Shown in pieces: positions 1 through 6,377 of a stretch of 6,377 nt of DNA. The position numbers and the translations under genes were made by a program. The notes below the pieces were generated by a model. The model ran no database searches and was not told the DNA's origin. It saw nothing but the letters and a program-made list of their open reading frames with translations. Position 1 is the first letter of the stretch; the number at the start of each line of letters is the position of its first letter. This stretch comes from Bacteroidales bacterium (GTDB taxonomy: Bacteria > Bacteroidota > Bacteroidia > Bacteroidales > UBA7960). The DNA is taken from the NCBI GenBank assembly GCA_007132865.1, contig SLNU01000346.1, positions 1 through 6,377 on the forward strand, written 5' to 3'.

Positions 1-666
1 GCCAACCTGCTCAAGCTGCTGGAGAAAAGCGACAAGCCCCTCAGTGAAAAGGGGAATTTTTCCCAGGAGGTACTGGAGGAAAATATCAAAGAGCCGGCAA
101 CACTTCCGGAATACATGAACCGCTTCATCTCTGCCTTTAAGAGCAAGGAGCCCATTTTCCCGGACCTGAGTCCGGAGAACGAGCTCACCACACTGTTTTT
201 CCAGGAAATGGAGAAGGAAGAGAACGGTTTTTTACGCGACTGGTTCCGCTTTGATTTGACAATCAGGAACGTGATGACCGCCCTGGCTGCCAGGAAGCAC
301 AAAGTGGACTACGAAAACCAGATTATCGGTACCAGTGACCGATCGGAAGCCATTCGGAAAAGCCATGCAAGGGATTTCGGACTGAGTTCTGAAGTGGATT
401 ACCTGGAAGAGCTGGTGAACATTTCCCGCATCGAAGACATACAGGAAAGGGAAAAAGCCATTGACGAATTCAAATGGAACTACCTGGATGAAGCGACATT
501 CTTTGAATACTTCACAATAGAACGCATCCTGGCCTTTATAATCAAGCTGGGCATGGTTGAACGCTGGCTGGCCATAGATAGGGACCACGGGAACGAATTG
601 TTCAAAAAACTACTGAAAGAACTGCAGGCCAGTTACAAGCTGCCTGATGAATTTACTGAAAAATAA
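1..666 (+). CDS. DUF2764-family V-type ATPase operon protein, 5'-truncated by the window edge
   Basis: The reading frame is open from base 1 to the TAA at 664-666 (221 codons), so the gene enters from upstream. The ATG at 115 is not taken as the start: the codons before it are coding-like and begin ANLLKLLEK, a segment I associate with the middle of this family. Family members are usually about 270-280 residues, so roughly 50-60 N-terminal residues are missing. The protein is soluble, charged and helix-rich, with no signal peptide or membrane segment. Two conserved-looking blocks are WFRFDLTIRN...AARK (241-297) and ERILAFIIKLGMVERW (520-567). The gene lies 6 bp before subunit A, the place held by C and F in archaeal operons. 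The function is unproven. A C-like rotor-to-ring connector role is inferred from position and from a weak resemblance of the first block to the subunit C/d 'N-I-x-T-L-L-R-A-K' type motif. Family assignment is from memory of Bacteroidota, chlamydial and spirochaete operons. Confidence 0.85.
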   Translation, partial: ANLLKLLEKSDKPLSEKGNFSQEVLEENIKEPATLPEYMNRFISAFKSKEPIFPDLSPENELTTLFFQEMEKEENGFLRDWFRFDLTIRNVMTALAARKHKVDYENQIIGTSDRSEAIRKSHARDFGLSSEVDYLEELVNISRIEDIQEREKAIDEFKWNYLDEATFFEYFTIERILAFIIKLGMVERWLAIDRDHGNELFKKLLKELQASYKLPDEFTEK

Positions 667-672
667 AACTAT

Positions 673-2442
673 ATGAACACTATTGGTAAAGTTACCGGTA
701 TTATCGCCAACCTTGTGATTGTAGAGACCGAGGGCCGGGCTGCACAAAATGAGATCTGCTTTATCAAGCATGGCGATACCCGCCTGATGGCCGAGGTCAT
801 CAAGATCGTCGGAAATAAAGTGTATGTGCAGGTTTTCGAAAGCACGCGCGGACTGAAGGTGGGAACCGAAGTGGAATTTATGGGCCATATGCTGGAGGTG
901 ACCCTCGGCCCGGGGATTCTTTCCAAAAACTTTGACGGCCTGCAGAACGACCTGGACAAGATGGAAGGTGTGTTCCTGAAAAGGGGCGAATATACCGAAG
1001 CCCTGGACGATGACCGCAAATTCCCGTTCACACCCATTGCCAAAGCCGGCGGCAAGGTGGTGGCTGGCAGCTGGCTGGGCGAGGTCAAGGAAAACTGGAT
1101 GCCCCACAAGATCATGGTCCCCTTCAAGCTGAAAGGCGAATTTACCGTGAAAAGCGTAAAGGGTGAAGGCGAATATACCATCAATGAGACCATGGCGGTC
1201 ATTACCGACGCCGACGGCAAGGATCTGGACATCACGATGGTGCAGAAATGGCCGGTGAAAGTGCCAATCAAGGCCTACACAGAGAAACCCCGCCCGTTCA
1301 AAATCCTGGAAACAGGCATCCGGGTCATGGACACCCTCAACCCCATCGCAGAGGGGGGCACCGGATTTATCCCGGGTCCGTTCGGATCAGGGAAAACGGT
1401 ATTGCAGCACAACCTGTCAAAAAATGCCGAAGCCGACCTGGTGATCGTGGCTGCCTGCGGGGAACGTGCCAACGAGGTGGTTGAAATATTCACCGAGTTC
1501 CCGGAGCTGGATGACCCACGCACGGGGCGGAAGCTCATGGAGCGTACCACCATCATTGCAAACACCTCGAATATGCCGGTGGCCGCAAGGGAAGCATCCG
1601 TGTACACCGCCATGACGATTGCAGAATATTACCGGGCCATGGGTCTGAAGGTACTGCTGCTGGCAGACTCCACATCCCGCTGGGCACAAGCCCTTCGTGA
1701 GATGTCAAACCGCATGGAGGAACTTCCCGGACCAGACGGGTTCCCGATGGACCTGCCCGCCATCATTTCCAATTTCTATTCCAGGGCCGGCTTCGTTTAC
1801 CTGCCCGACGGAGAGTCCGGATCCATCACTTTTATCGGGACCGTATCACCTGCCGGTGGTAACCTCAAGGAGCCCGTGACCGAATCGACCAAAAAAGCTG
1901 CCAGATGCTTCTACGCCCTTTCACAGCAAAGAGCCGACAGCAAGCGCTACCCGGCCATCGACCCGATCGACAGCTATTCCAAATACCTCGAGTACCCCGA
2001 GATCACCAGCTATCTGAATGATAAGATCGCACCACATTGGACCAGGAACGTATTCGAAGCCAAGGACATCCTGCTGCGCGGGAAGGAAACCTATGAGCAG
2101 ATCAACATCCTGGGCGATGACGGGGTTCCGCTCGACTACCACCTGAAGTACTGGAAATCAGAGCTGATCGACTTTGCCATCCTGCAGCAGGACGCCTTCG
2201 ACAAGATAGATGCCTCCTCCTCACTGGACCGCCAGAATTTTATGCTGGAGAAAGTCCTTGATATCTGTCATAAGGAGTTTAAATTCGACACATTCGAAGA
2301 GGTCAGCCCGTATTTCAAGAAAATCATCAATTCCCTCAAGCAAATGAATTATTCGATTTATGAGTCGGATGAGTTCGGGAAAAACCAGAAAATGTTGGAA
2401 CAAACCCTGGCCGAGCGCGAAGTGGTGGCCGAAGAGGCCTGA
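673..2442 (+). CDS. atpA: V/A-type ATP synthase/ATPase catalytic subunit A
   Basis: Catalytic subunit of the cytoplasmic V1/A1 head, which couples ATP hydrolysis or synthesis to ion movement through the membrane part. The 589 residues are full length for the family. Visible in order: an N-terminal beta-barrel (about 1-75); the A-specific non-homologous 'bulge' insert (about 110-200), which separates A from B and from F-type beta; the Walker A loop GPFGSGKT at 235-242 (K241, T242); GERANE at 263-268 with the expected catalytic E264; the block MERTTIIANTSNMPVAARE (289-307); a Walker B strand VLLLAD ending at D332, followed by STSRW; and a helical C-terminal domain. The P-loop has serine (S239) where eukaryotic A subunits have the redox-sensitive cysteine, as is normal in prokaryotes. 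The start is 6 bp after the upstream stop with an A-rich leader and no Shine-Dalgarno, usual for Bacteroidota. It is co-transcribed with its neighbours by position. The symbol ntpA is also used. Confidence 0.98.
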   Translation: MNTIGKVTGIIANLVIVETEGRAAQNEICFIKHGDTRLMAEVIKIVGNKVYVQVFESTRGLKVGTEVEFMGHMLEVTLGPGILSKNFDGLQNDLDKMEGVFLKRGEYTEALDDDRKFPFTPIAKAGGKVVAGSWLGEVKENWMPHKIMVPFKLKGEFTVKSVKGEGEYTINETMAVITDADGKDLDITMVQKWPVKVPIKAYTEKPRPFKILETGIRVMDTLNPIAEGGTGFIPGPFGSGKTVLQHNLSKNAEADLVIVAACGERANEVVEIFTEFPELDDPRTGRKLMERTTIIANTSNMPVAAREASVYTAMTIAEYYRAMGLKVLLLADSTSRWAQALREMSNRMEELPGPDGFPMDLPAIISNFYSRAGFVYLPDGESGSITFIGTVSPAGGNLKEPVTESTKKAARCFYALSQQRADSKRYPAIDPIDSYSKYLEYPEITSYLNDKIAPHWTRNVFEAKDILLRGKETYEQINILGDDGVPLDYHLKYWKSELIDFAILQQDAFDKIDASSSLDRQNFMLEKVLDICHKEFKFDTFEEVSPYFKKIINSLKQMNYSIYESDEFGKNQKMLEQTLAEREVVAEEA

Positions 2443-2561
2443 GTCGGGTAATTCCGGCGGATAGGCAGCGCAACCAGGATAGGAGTGCAGCGTCGACCGG
2501 GTGCCTGGCCGGATTAGTAAACCCGGGTGCATAAAATAGTAAACACAGAAAATCCCAAATA
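2443..2561. other. 119-bp A-B intergenic spacer with short direct and inverted repeats
   Basis: This is the longest gap in an otherwise tight operon (the other junctions are 6 bp, 45 bp and a 4-bp overlap). It holds no plausible gene. Seen directly: GGATAGG followed by a CAGCG-type tail twice (2459-2470 and 2477-2492); CCGGGTGC twice (2497-2504 and 2523-2530); AGTAAAC twice, flanking the second CCGGGTGC; an inverted pair TCCGGC (2453-2458) with GCCGGA (2508-2513); and inside it CAGG (2475-2478) with CCTG (2504-2507), which together could form an imperfect stem-loop. The last 30 bases before subunit B are A-rich with no Shine-Dalgarno. I see no Bacteroidota TAnnTTTG -7 box and no U-tract after a stem, so neither a promoter nor a terminator is supported. 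Confidence 0.6.
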
Positions 2562-3893
2562 ATGGAAAAAGACATCAAAGCATTTCAGCGGATCTATACC
2601 AAGCTGTTCCAGCTTACCAAGGCCACTGTTTCACTGAAGGCCAGCGGCATTGGCAATGAGGAACTTGCCATTGTGGATGGCCGGCTGGCACAGGTGGTAA
2701 AGATCATCGATGACATTGTCACCCTGCAGGTATTTGCCGGCACGGAAGGAATTGCCACCGATGCTGAAGTAATATTTGCCGGGAAGGCCCCGACCCTTAA
2801 GGTGGGAGAAGACCTGGCCGGAAGATTCTTCAATGCCTATGGCGAACCGATGGACGGCGGAAGCATTATGGGAAGCGAACGGGAGATTGGCGGACCCAGT
2901 GTGAATCCTGTCCGGCGCAAGCAGCCCTCTGAGCTGATCGCCACCGGGATCGCAGGCATCGACCTGAACAACACCCTGGTGACCGGGCAGAAGATTCCGT
3001 TTTTTGCTGACCCGGACCAGCCCTTTAACCAGGTGATGGCCATGGTGGCACTCCGCGCCAAGGCCGACAAGATCATCCTGGGGGGAGTCGGACTCACAAA
3101 CGATGACTATCTGTACTTTAAGCAGGTATTCGACAATGCCGGTGCACTGGACCGCATCGTGGGCTTTATCAACACCACCGAGAACCCCCCTGTGGAGCGC
3201 CTGCTGGTGCCCGACATGGCACTGACAGCGGCCGAATATTTTGCTGTGGAGAAGAATGAAAAGGTGCTGGTCCTGCTGACCGACCTGACCTTGTATGCTG
3301 ATGCCCTGAGTATCGTATCCAACAGGATGGACCAGATTCCTTCCAAGGACTCCATGCCGGGTTCACTATATTCTGACCTGGCACGCCTGTACGAGAAGGC
3401 GGTACAATTCCCGGATGGCGGATCCATCACCATTATTGCCGTCACCACGCTTTCCGGCGGGGACATTACCCACGCCATCCCCGACAACACCGGGTATATT
3501 ACCGAAGGACAGCTCTTCCTGCGTAAGGACAGCGACATCGGCAAGGTGATTGTGGATCCCTTCCGCAGCCTTTCCCGTTTGAAACAGCTGGTGATCGGAA
3601 AAAAGACCAGGGAAGACCACCCACAGGTGATGAATGCTGCCGTAAGGCTTTATGCCGACGCCGCCAATTCCAAAACAAAACTGGAGAACGGCTTTGACCT
3701 GACCGACTACGACGAACGCTCCCTGAAGTTTGCCAGGGCTTACTCTGAGAAGCTGTTGGCAATCGATGTGAACATCGACGTAGACACCATGCTCGAAACG
3801 GCCTACCAGCTGTTCGAGAAATATTTTACCCCTGCCGAGGTGGGAATCCGCCAGCAGTTTGTAGACAAATACTGGAAGAAGAACGGCAACTGA
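2562..3893 (+). CDS. atpB: V/A-type ATP synthase/ATPase non-catalytic subunit B
   Basis: Regulatory, nucleotide-contacting subunit that alternates with A in the hexameric head. The 443 residues are slightly shorter than many archaeal B subunits (about 460) but complete. An N-terminal barrel (about 15-85) contains QVFAGTEGI. GGPSVNPVRRKQPSELI (111-127) and TGIAGIDLNNTLVTGQKIPFF follow. Where a Walker A loop would lie there is ADPDQPFN (149-156), with no GK[T/S], as expected for a non-catalytic B. SGGDITHAIPDNTGYITEGQ spans 298-317. The arginine finger completing the A site is expected at R339 in FRSLSRL. A C-terminal helical domain follows, ending KKNGN. The start MEKDIKAFQRIYTK matches the family N-terminus and has an A-rich leader without a Shine-Dalgarno. 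The last three codons and the TGA stop form part of copy 1 of a tandem 18-bp repeat. This symbol means V-type B, not the F-type a subunit also called AtpB; ntpB is a synonym. Confidence 0.98.
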   Translation: MEKDIKAFQRIYTKLFQLTKATVSLKASGIGNEELAIVDGRLAQVVKIIDDIVTLQVFAGTEGIATDAEVIFAGKAPTLKVGEDLAGRFFNAYGEPMDGGSIMGSEREIGGPSVNPVRRKQPSELIATGIAGIDLNNTLVTGQKIPFFADPDQPFNQVMAMVALRAKADKIILGGVGLTNDDYLYFKQVFDNAGALDRIVGFINTTENPPVERLLVPDMALTAAEYFAVEKNEKVLVLLTDLTLYADALSIVSNRMDQIPSKDSMPGSLYSDLARLYEKAVQFPDGGSITIIAVTTLSGGDITHAIPDNTGYITEGQLFLRKDSDIGKVIVDPFRSLSRLKQLVIGKKTREDHPQVMNAAVRLYADAANSKTKLENGFDLTDYDERSLKFARAYSEKLLAIDVNIDVDTMLETAYQLFEKYFTPAEVGIRQQFVDKYWKKNGN

Positions 3894-3934
3894 TAAAAGA
3901 ACGCCAACTGATAAAAGAACGGCAACTGATAAAT
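3881..3934. repeat. Three tandem copies of an 18-bp unit spanning the subunit B stop codon
   Basis: Copies lie at 3881-3898, 3899-3916 and 3917-3934. The unit is GAACGGCAACTGATAAAA; copy 2 differs by one base (C for G at 3904) and copy 3 by its last base (T). The unit length is a multiple of three, so each copy reads ...N-G/A-N-TGA-TAA in the frame of subunit B. The result is three successive double stops (from 3891, 3909 and 3927). Copy 1 covers the true end of the gene; copies 2 and 3 fill most of the 45-bp gap before subunit D, which happens to be in the same frame as B. Tandem duplication by replication slippage is the simplest origin. Confidence 0.95.
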
Positions 3935-3938
3935 AACC

Positions 3939-4541
3939 ATGGCCATCAAGTTTCAATACAATAAAACCTCATTACAGCTCCTCAACAAGCAGCTTAAGGT
4001 CAGGGAACGGGCACTGCCCACCCTGAAGAACAAGGAAGCTGCATTGCGGGTGGAGGTAAAGCGGGCCAAGACAGAGGCAGAGGTACACGATGAGAAGCTG
4101 AAGCAGAAGCTGGCAGCCTATGAGCGCGCCATCGAGCTGTGGGCAGAGTTCGACAACGAACTGGTCGCCATAGAGGATGTGGCACTCTCCGTGAAGAAGA
4201 TCGCCGGAGTGAAAACGCCTGTACTGGATGAGGTGAAGTTCAGCATACGGGAATACAGTCTGTTCAACAAGCCAGGCTGGTACCTCGATGGCATCACCAT
4301 CGTCAAGGAACTGGCACGGATCGCCATTGAACGCGAGGTTTTCTTCCAGAAAATGCAGCTGCTTGACCATGCCAGGCGCAAGACCACCCAGAAGGTGAAC
4401 CTTTATGAAAAGGTACAGATTCCGGGATTTGAGGATGCCATCCTCAAGATCAAGCGGTACCTGGAAGATGAAGAGAATCTCTCGAAGGCCGCACAAAAAA
4501 TTGTAAAAACCAGAATTCAGGAAATGGAGGCAAGCTTATGA
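3939..4541 (+). CDS. atpD: V/A-type ATP synthase/ATPase subunit D (central rotor shaft)
   Basis: Axle of the rotor, running up through the A3B3 head and passing torque to the membrane ring; it is functionally equivalent to F-type gamma. The 200 residues are in the normal range (about 200-220). The pattern is as expected: a long, highly charged N-terminal helix rich in K/E heptads (about 10-75), a central more globular part containing FSIREYSLFNKPGWYLDG, and a second long C-terminal helix (about 125-200) with TTQKVNLYEKVQIPGFED, the D-family signature in which the conserved V-N-x-x-E and I-P segments are visible. The two helices would pair as an antiparallel coiled coil. No signal peptide or membrane segment is present. 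The start MAIKFQYNKTSL is family-like and is preceded by AAATAACC with no Shine-Dalgarno. The gene ends in an ATGA overlap with subunit I. This is the V-type D subunit, not the F-type beta subunit that shares the symbol; ntpD is a synonym. Confidence 0.96.
   Translation: MAIKFQYNKTSLQLLNKQLKVRERALPTLKNKEAALRVEVKRAKTEAEVHDEKLKQKLAAYERAIELWAEFDNELVAIEDVALSVKKIAGVKTPVLDEVKFSIREYSLFNKPGWYLDGITIVKELARIAIEREVFFQKMQLLDHARRKTTQKVNLYEKVQIPGFEDAILKIKRYLEDEENLSKAAQKIVKTRIQEMEASL
4526..4530 (+). promoter_or_regulatory. Shine-Dalgarno GGAGG for subunit I
   Basis: GGAGG lies 7 bases before the ATG at 4538, at ideal spacing, and supports that start over the in-frame ATG at 4550. It is the only clear Shine-Dalgarno at a gene start in this window. 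It also forms ordinary codons (Met-Glu-Ala) at the end of subunit D, so it could be coincidental; Bacteroidota generally depend little on such sites. Confidence 0.55.
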
Positions 4542-6355
4542 TCGTTCCCATGTCAAAATTCTCCTTCCTGGTTTATCACGAAGACTACCAGGAGTTTTTG
4601 GACCAGGTACGTGCCCTCGGGGCCGTGCACCTGATCGAGAAACAACAGGAGGTCCCGGATGAAATCCGGGAGCAATACGACCTGGTCAAACAGATCCACG
4701 CCGTCTTAAAGACCCTCGAAAAGCGCGAGGTGGATAGGCCTGGCGGGACCAGTAACGCAGATGGCCAGGCAGCTTTTGAAGAAACCCGGGCCCTGCTGGA
4801 CGAACTGGAACAGAAAGTGGGCCAGCTAAACCAGTTGGGGAAGGAAATGAGCCAAGTCAGGCATTGGGGAGATTTCTCCCTGGAGGTCCTCCAGAAACTG
4901 CGGACAAACGACCTTCACCTGAAGTTCTATACCGTTTCAAACAGGAAGTTCCAGGAAAGCTGGCTGCAGGAATATCCAATCTCGGTGGTGGGACAGCATG
5001 GCGGTCTTATCTATTTCGTGCTGATTCAACGCGGACAGGAAGAGGTTACCATCGACGCCGAGGAGATGCGCCCCCCTGAAAAACCGATATCCGAACTGCA
5101 GTATTACCATGACCAGATCCTGAACGACATTGACCAGATCAACAAAAAAATTGATACCCATGCGGCAGAAAGCATGCTGGCAATCAAGCATTACCAACTG
5201 CAGGTCGTTGAAAACATAGAATACGGGAAGGCCGTTGAAAATACAGAAAAACAGGCCGCAGATAAGGTAATGCTGCTCGAAGGCTGGGTTCCCGAACCCA
5301 AACAGGATGCCATGATGGCATTCCTGGAGGAGAACCACATCCTCCATATCGTGGAGAAACCGCAGCAGGGGGAAAAGGTCCCCGTCATGCTCAAGAACCA
5401 GAAGTTCCCCGAGAAGTTCGAAATGCTGGGCGAATTATACTCCCTGCCCAAATACAACGAACTCGATATGACCCCTTTCTTCGCTCCGTTTTACATGCTC
5501 TTCTTTGGCTTCTGCCTGGGCGATGCGGGTTACGGCTTGCTGATGGTGATTGCCAGCCTGCTGCTGAAGAAAAGGTTGAAGAAGGAACTGAAGACAGTCA
5601 TGGGACTGGTGTTTTACCTCGGACTTTCCACCATTTTGTTCGGCATCATCGGGGGGACGTTTTTCGGCATTCCGCTATATGAAACCGGATTGCCCATATA
5701 CAGCACCCTGGCTCAGAAATTTGAGGCACGCGATACAGACATCAACCAATTGCTGTTTTACCTGGCCCTGGTCTTTGGCGCTGTGCAGATTCTGTTTGGG
5801 ATGCTCCTGAAGGTCATCAACGAGGTCAAACAGTTCGGCTGGGGCTTTGCCATGGGAACCATCGGATGGATCACCCTGCTTATCGGAGGGATATTCTTTT
5901 ATGCGCTCGGCGAATTCGCCGGCATTCCGACCGACCAGGTGAAAATACCGTTTTATGTGTTCCTTGGGATTAGCGGACTTCTCATCCTCCCCTTGAACAA
6001 CCTGCGGCGCAATGTCTTTATGAACGTGGGAGTCGGACTGTGGACCACCTACAATATGGTGACCGGCATACTGGGCGACCTGCTCTCCTATATTCGTCTG
6101 TTTGCACTGGGCATCTCCAGCGCCATCATGGGCTTTGTATTCAACAGCCTGGCCGTGGAGATGAGCGGAAACATCCCGGTGCTGAGCATCATAATCATGG
6201 TCTTTATCCTGATCATCGGGCACAGCATCAACATCTTCATGTCGGGACTCGGTGCGTTTGTCCATCCGATGCGTCTGACCTTTGTTGAATTTTACAAGAA
6301 TGCCGGCTTTTCCGGCGGCGGAAAAAAGTATAACCCATTCAGAAAAATAACTTAA
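4538..6355 (+). CDS. atpI: V/A-type ATP synthase/ATPase membrane subunit I (a-type stator subunit)
   Basis: Stator subunit that provides the ion half-channels and anchors the peripheral stalk. The 605 residues are on the short side of the family (archaeal forms are often 650 or more). Residues 1-310 are cytoplasmic: an alpha/beta start MIVPMSKFSFLVYHEDYQEF, coiled-coil stretches (about 75-107 and 185-235), and a second alpha/beta lobe with LLEGWVPEP (246-254). The C-terminal half is membrane-embedded, with hydrophobic segments at about 312-342 (probably two helices, containing GDAGYGLL), 353-378, 402-426, 435-457, 469-487, 496-515, 519-541 and 547-570. The essential arginine is expected at R520 in LSYIRLFALGISSA. 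The family ending HSINIFMSGLGAFVHPMRLTFVEFY (562-586) and GGGKKYNPF is intact. The start overlaps the subunit D stop by ATGA, implying translational coupling. The name follows V/A usage (NtpI, Vph1-like) and not the unrelated F-type AtpI. Confidence 0.97.
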   Translation: MIVPMSKFSFLVYHEDYQEFLDQVRALGAVHLIEKQQEVPDEIREQYDLVKQIHAVLKTLEKREVDRPGGTSNADGQAAFEETRALLDELEQKVGQLNQLGKEMSQVRHWGDFSLEVLQKLRTNDLHLKFYTVSNRKFQESWLQEYPISVVGQHGGLIYFVLIQRGQEEVTIDAEEMRPPEKPISELQYYHDQILNDIDQINKKIDTHAAESMLAIKHYQLQVVENIEYGKAVENTEKQAADKVMLLEGWVPEPKQDAMMAFLEENHILHIVEKPQQGEKVPVMLKNQKFPEKFEMLGELYSLPKYNELDMTPFFAPFYMLFFGFCLGDAGYGLLMVIASLLLKKRLKKELKTVMGLVFYLGLSTILFGIIGGTFFGIPLYETGLPIYSTLAQKFEARDTDINQLLFYLALVFGAVQILFGMLLKVINEVKQFGWGFAMGTIGWITLLIGGIFFYALGEFAGIPTDQVKIPFYVFLGISGLLILPLNNLRRNVFMNVGVGLWTTYNMVTGILGDLLSYIRLFALGISSAIMGFVFNSLAVEMSGNIPVLSIIIMVFILIIGHSINIFMSGLGAFVHPMRLTFVEFYKNAGFSGGGKKYNPFRKIT

Positions 6356-6377
6356 AGTCTCACTTAATTAACCTTTA
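6356..6377. other. Non-coding end of window after subunit I
   Basis: The last 22 bases are AT-rich, contain the palindrome TTAATTAA (6364-6371), and show no stem-loop with a T-tract. By family gene order the proteolipid ring subunit K would be expected just downstream, but none of it is visible here. Confidence 0.5.

Noticed and set aside
115..666. Treating the ATG at 115 as the start of the first gene
   Set aside because: The same frame is open and coding-like back to base 1, including a family-like NLLKLL segment, so the gene is cut by the window edge and not a 183-residue protein.
669..1271. Long minus-strand open frame (200 codons) opposite subunit A, and similar ones at 610-1107 and 1275-1613
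   Set aside because: They lie antisense to strongly conserved catalytic-subunit codons and their translations resemble no family I know; they are shadows of the GC-rich coding strand.
2453..2513. A-B spacer stem as an intrinsic terminator
   Set aside because: The pairing is imperfect with a large internal loop, and no run of T follows it; terminating between A and B would also be biologically odd.
2492..2527. GTCGAC and CCCGGG palindromes in the A-B spacer, which might suggest cloning-vector sequence
   Set aside because: Two isolated six-base sites without surrounding polylinker or vector sequence are expected by chance in GC-rich DNA.
3366..3956. Minus-strand open frame of 196 codons with a repetitive hydrophobic N-terminus (SVAVLL-type repeats)
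   Set aside because: The apparent signal-like repeat is just the reverse complement of the 18-bp tandem repeat after subunit B; the rest is antisense to B.
5141..5155. Run of seven A in subunit I as a programmed frameshift site
   Set aside because: The zero frame reads Asn-Lys-Lys-Ile and continues through the whole conserved protein; there is no alternative-frame product or stimulatory structure that I can see.
5675..6265. Minus-strand open frame of 196 codons, His/Asp/Gln-rich, opposite subunit I
   Set aside because: Its odd composition is the mirror of membrane-helix codons in subunit I; it has no family-like motif.

Overview
The window is an interior slice of a V/A-type (rotary) ATPase operon, all on the + strand. 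Protein sequence and gene order point to the Bacteroidota: an E (upstream, not seen) - DUF2764 - A - B - D - I - K (downstream, not seen) arrangement is typical of that phylum and is also found in chlamydiae and spirochaetes. The B subunit in particular reads like Bacteroidales proteins (residues 111-127 and 145-160). Most starts lack a Shine-Dalgarno and have A-rich leaders, which also fits Bacteroidota. GC content looks moderately high for the phylum. Order or family cannot be fixed from this window.

Layout: 1-666 is the 3' part of a DUF2764-family gene whose start lies upstream. 673-2442 is the catalytic A subunit. 2443-2561 is an unusually long 119-bp spacer with short direct and inverted repeats. 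2562-3893 is the non-catalytic B subunit. 3881-3934 is a triplicated 18-bp repeat that starts in the last codons of B and fills most of the B-D spacer. 3939-4541 is the central-stalk D subunit. 4538-6355 is the membrane I (a-type) subunit, overlapping D by ATGA. 6356-6377 is the non-coding start of the next intergenic region. There is no gene-free stretch longer than 300 bases, and no rRNA, tRNA, CRISPR, insertion sequence or convincing promoter or terminator.

How the genes work together: A and B form the alternating hexamer that hydrolyses or makes ATP, with A carrying the Walker motifs and B the arginine finger. D is the rotor axle inside the hexamer. I is the membrane stator with the essential arginine facing the K ring. 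The DUF2764 protein sits where archaeal-type operons encode subunit C and may be a diverged C-like rotor connector; that is inference. Whether the machine moves H+ or Na+ cannot be told, because K is outside the window.

This is mostly a conserved housekeeping or bioenergetic locus, not a novel defence or mobile system. The points most worth a second look are the uncharacterised DUF2764 protein and the missing F/C/G subunits, the stop-codon-bearing tandem repeat after B, and the structured spacer between A and B.
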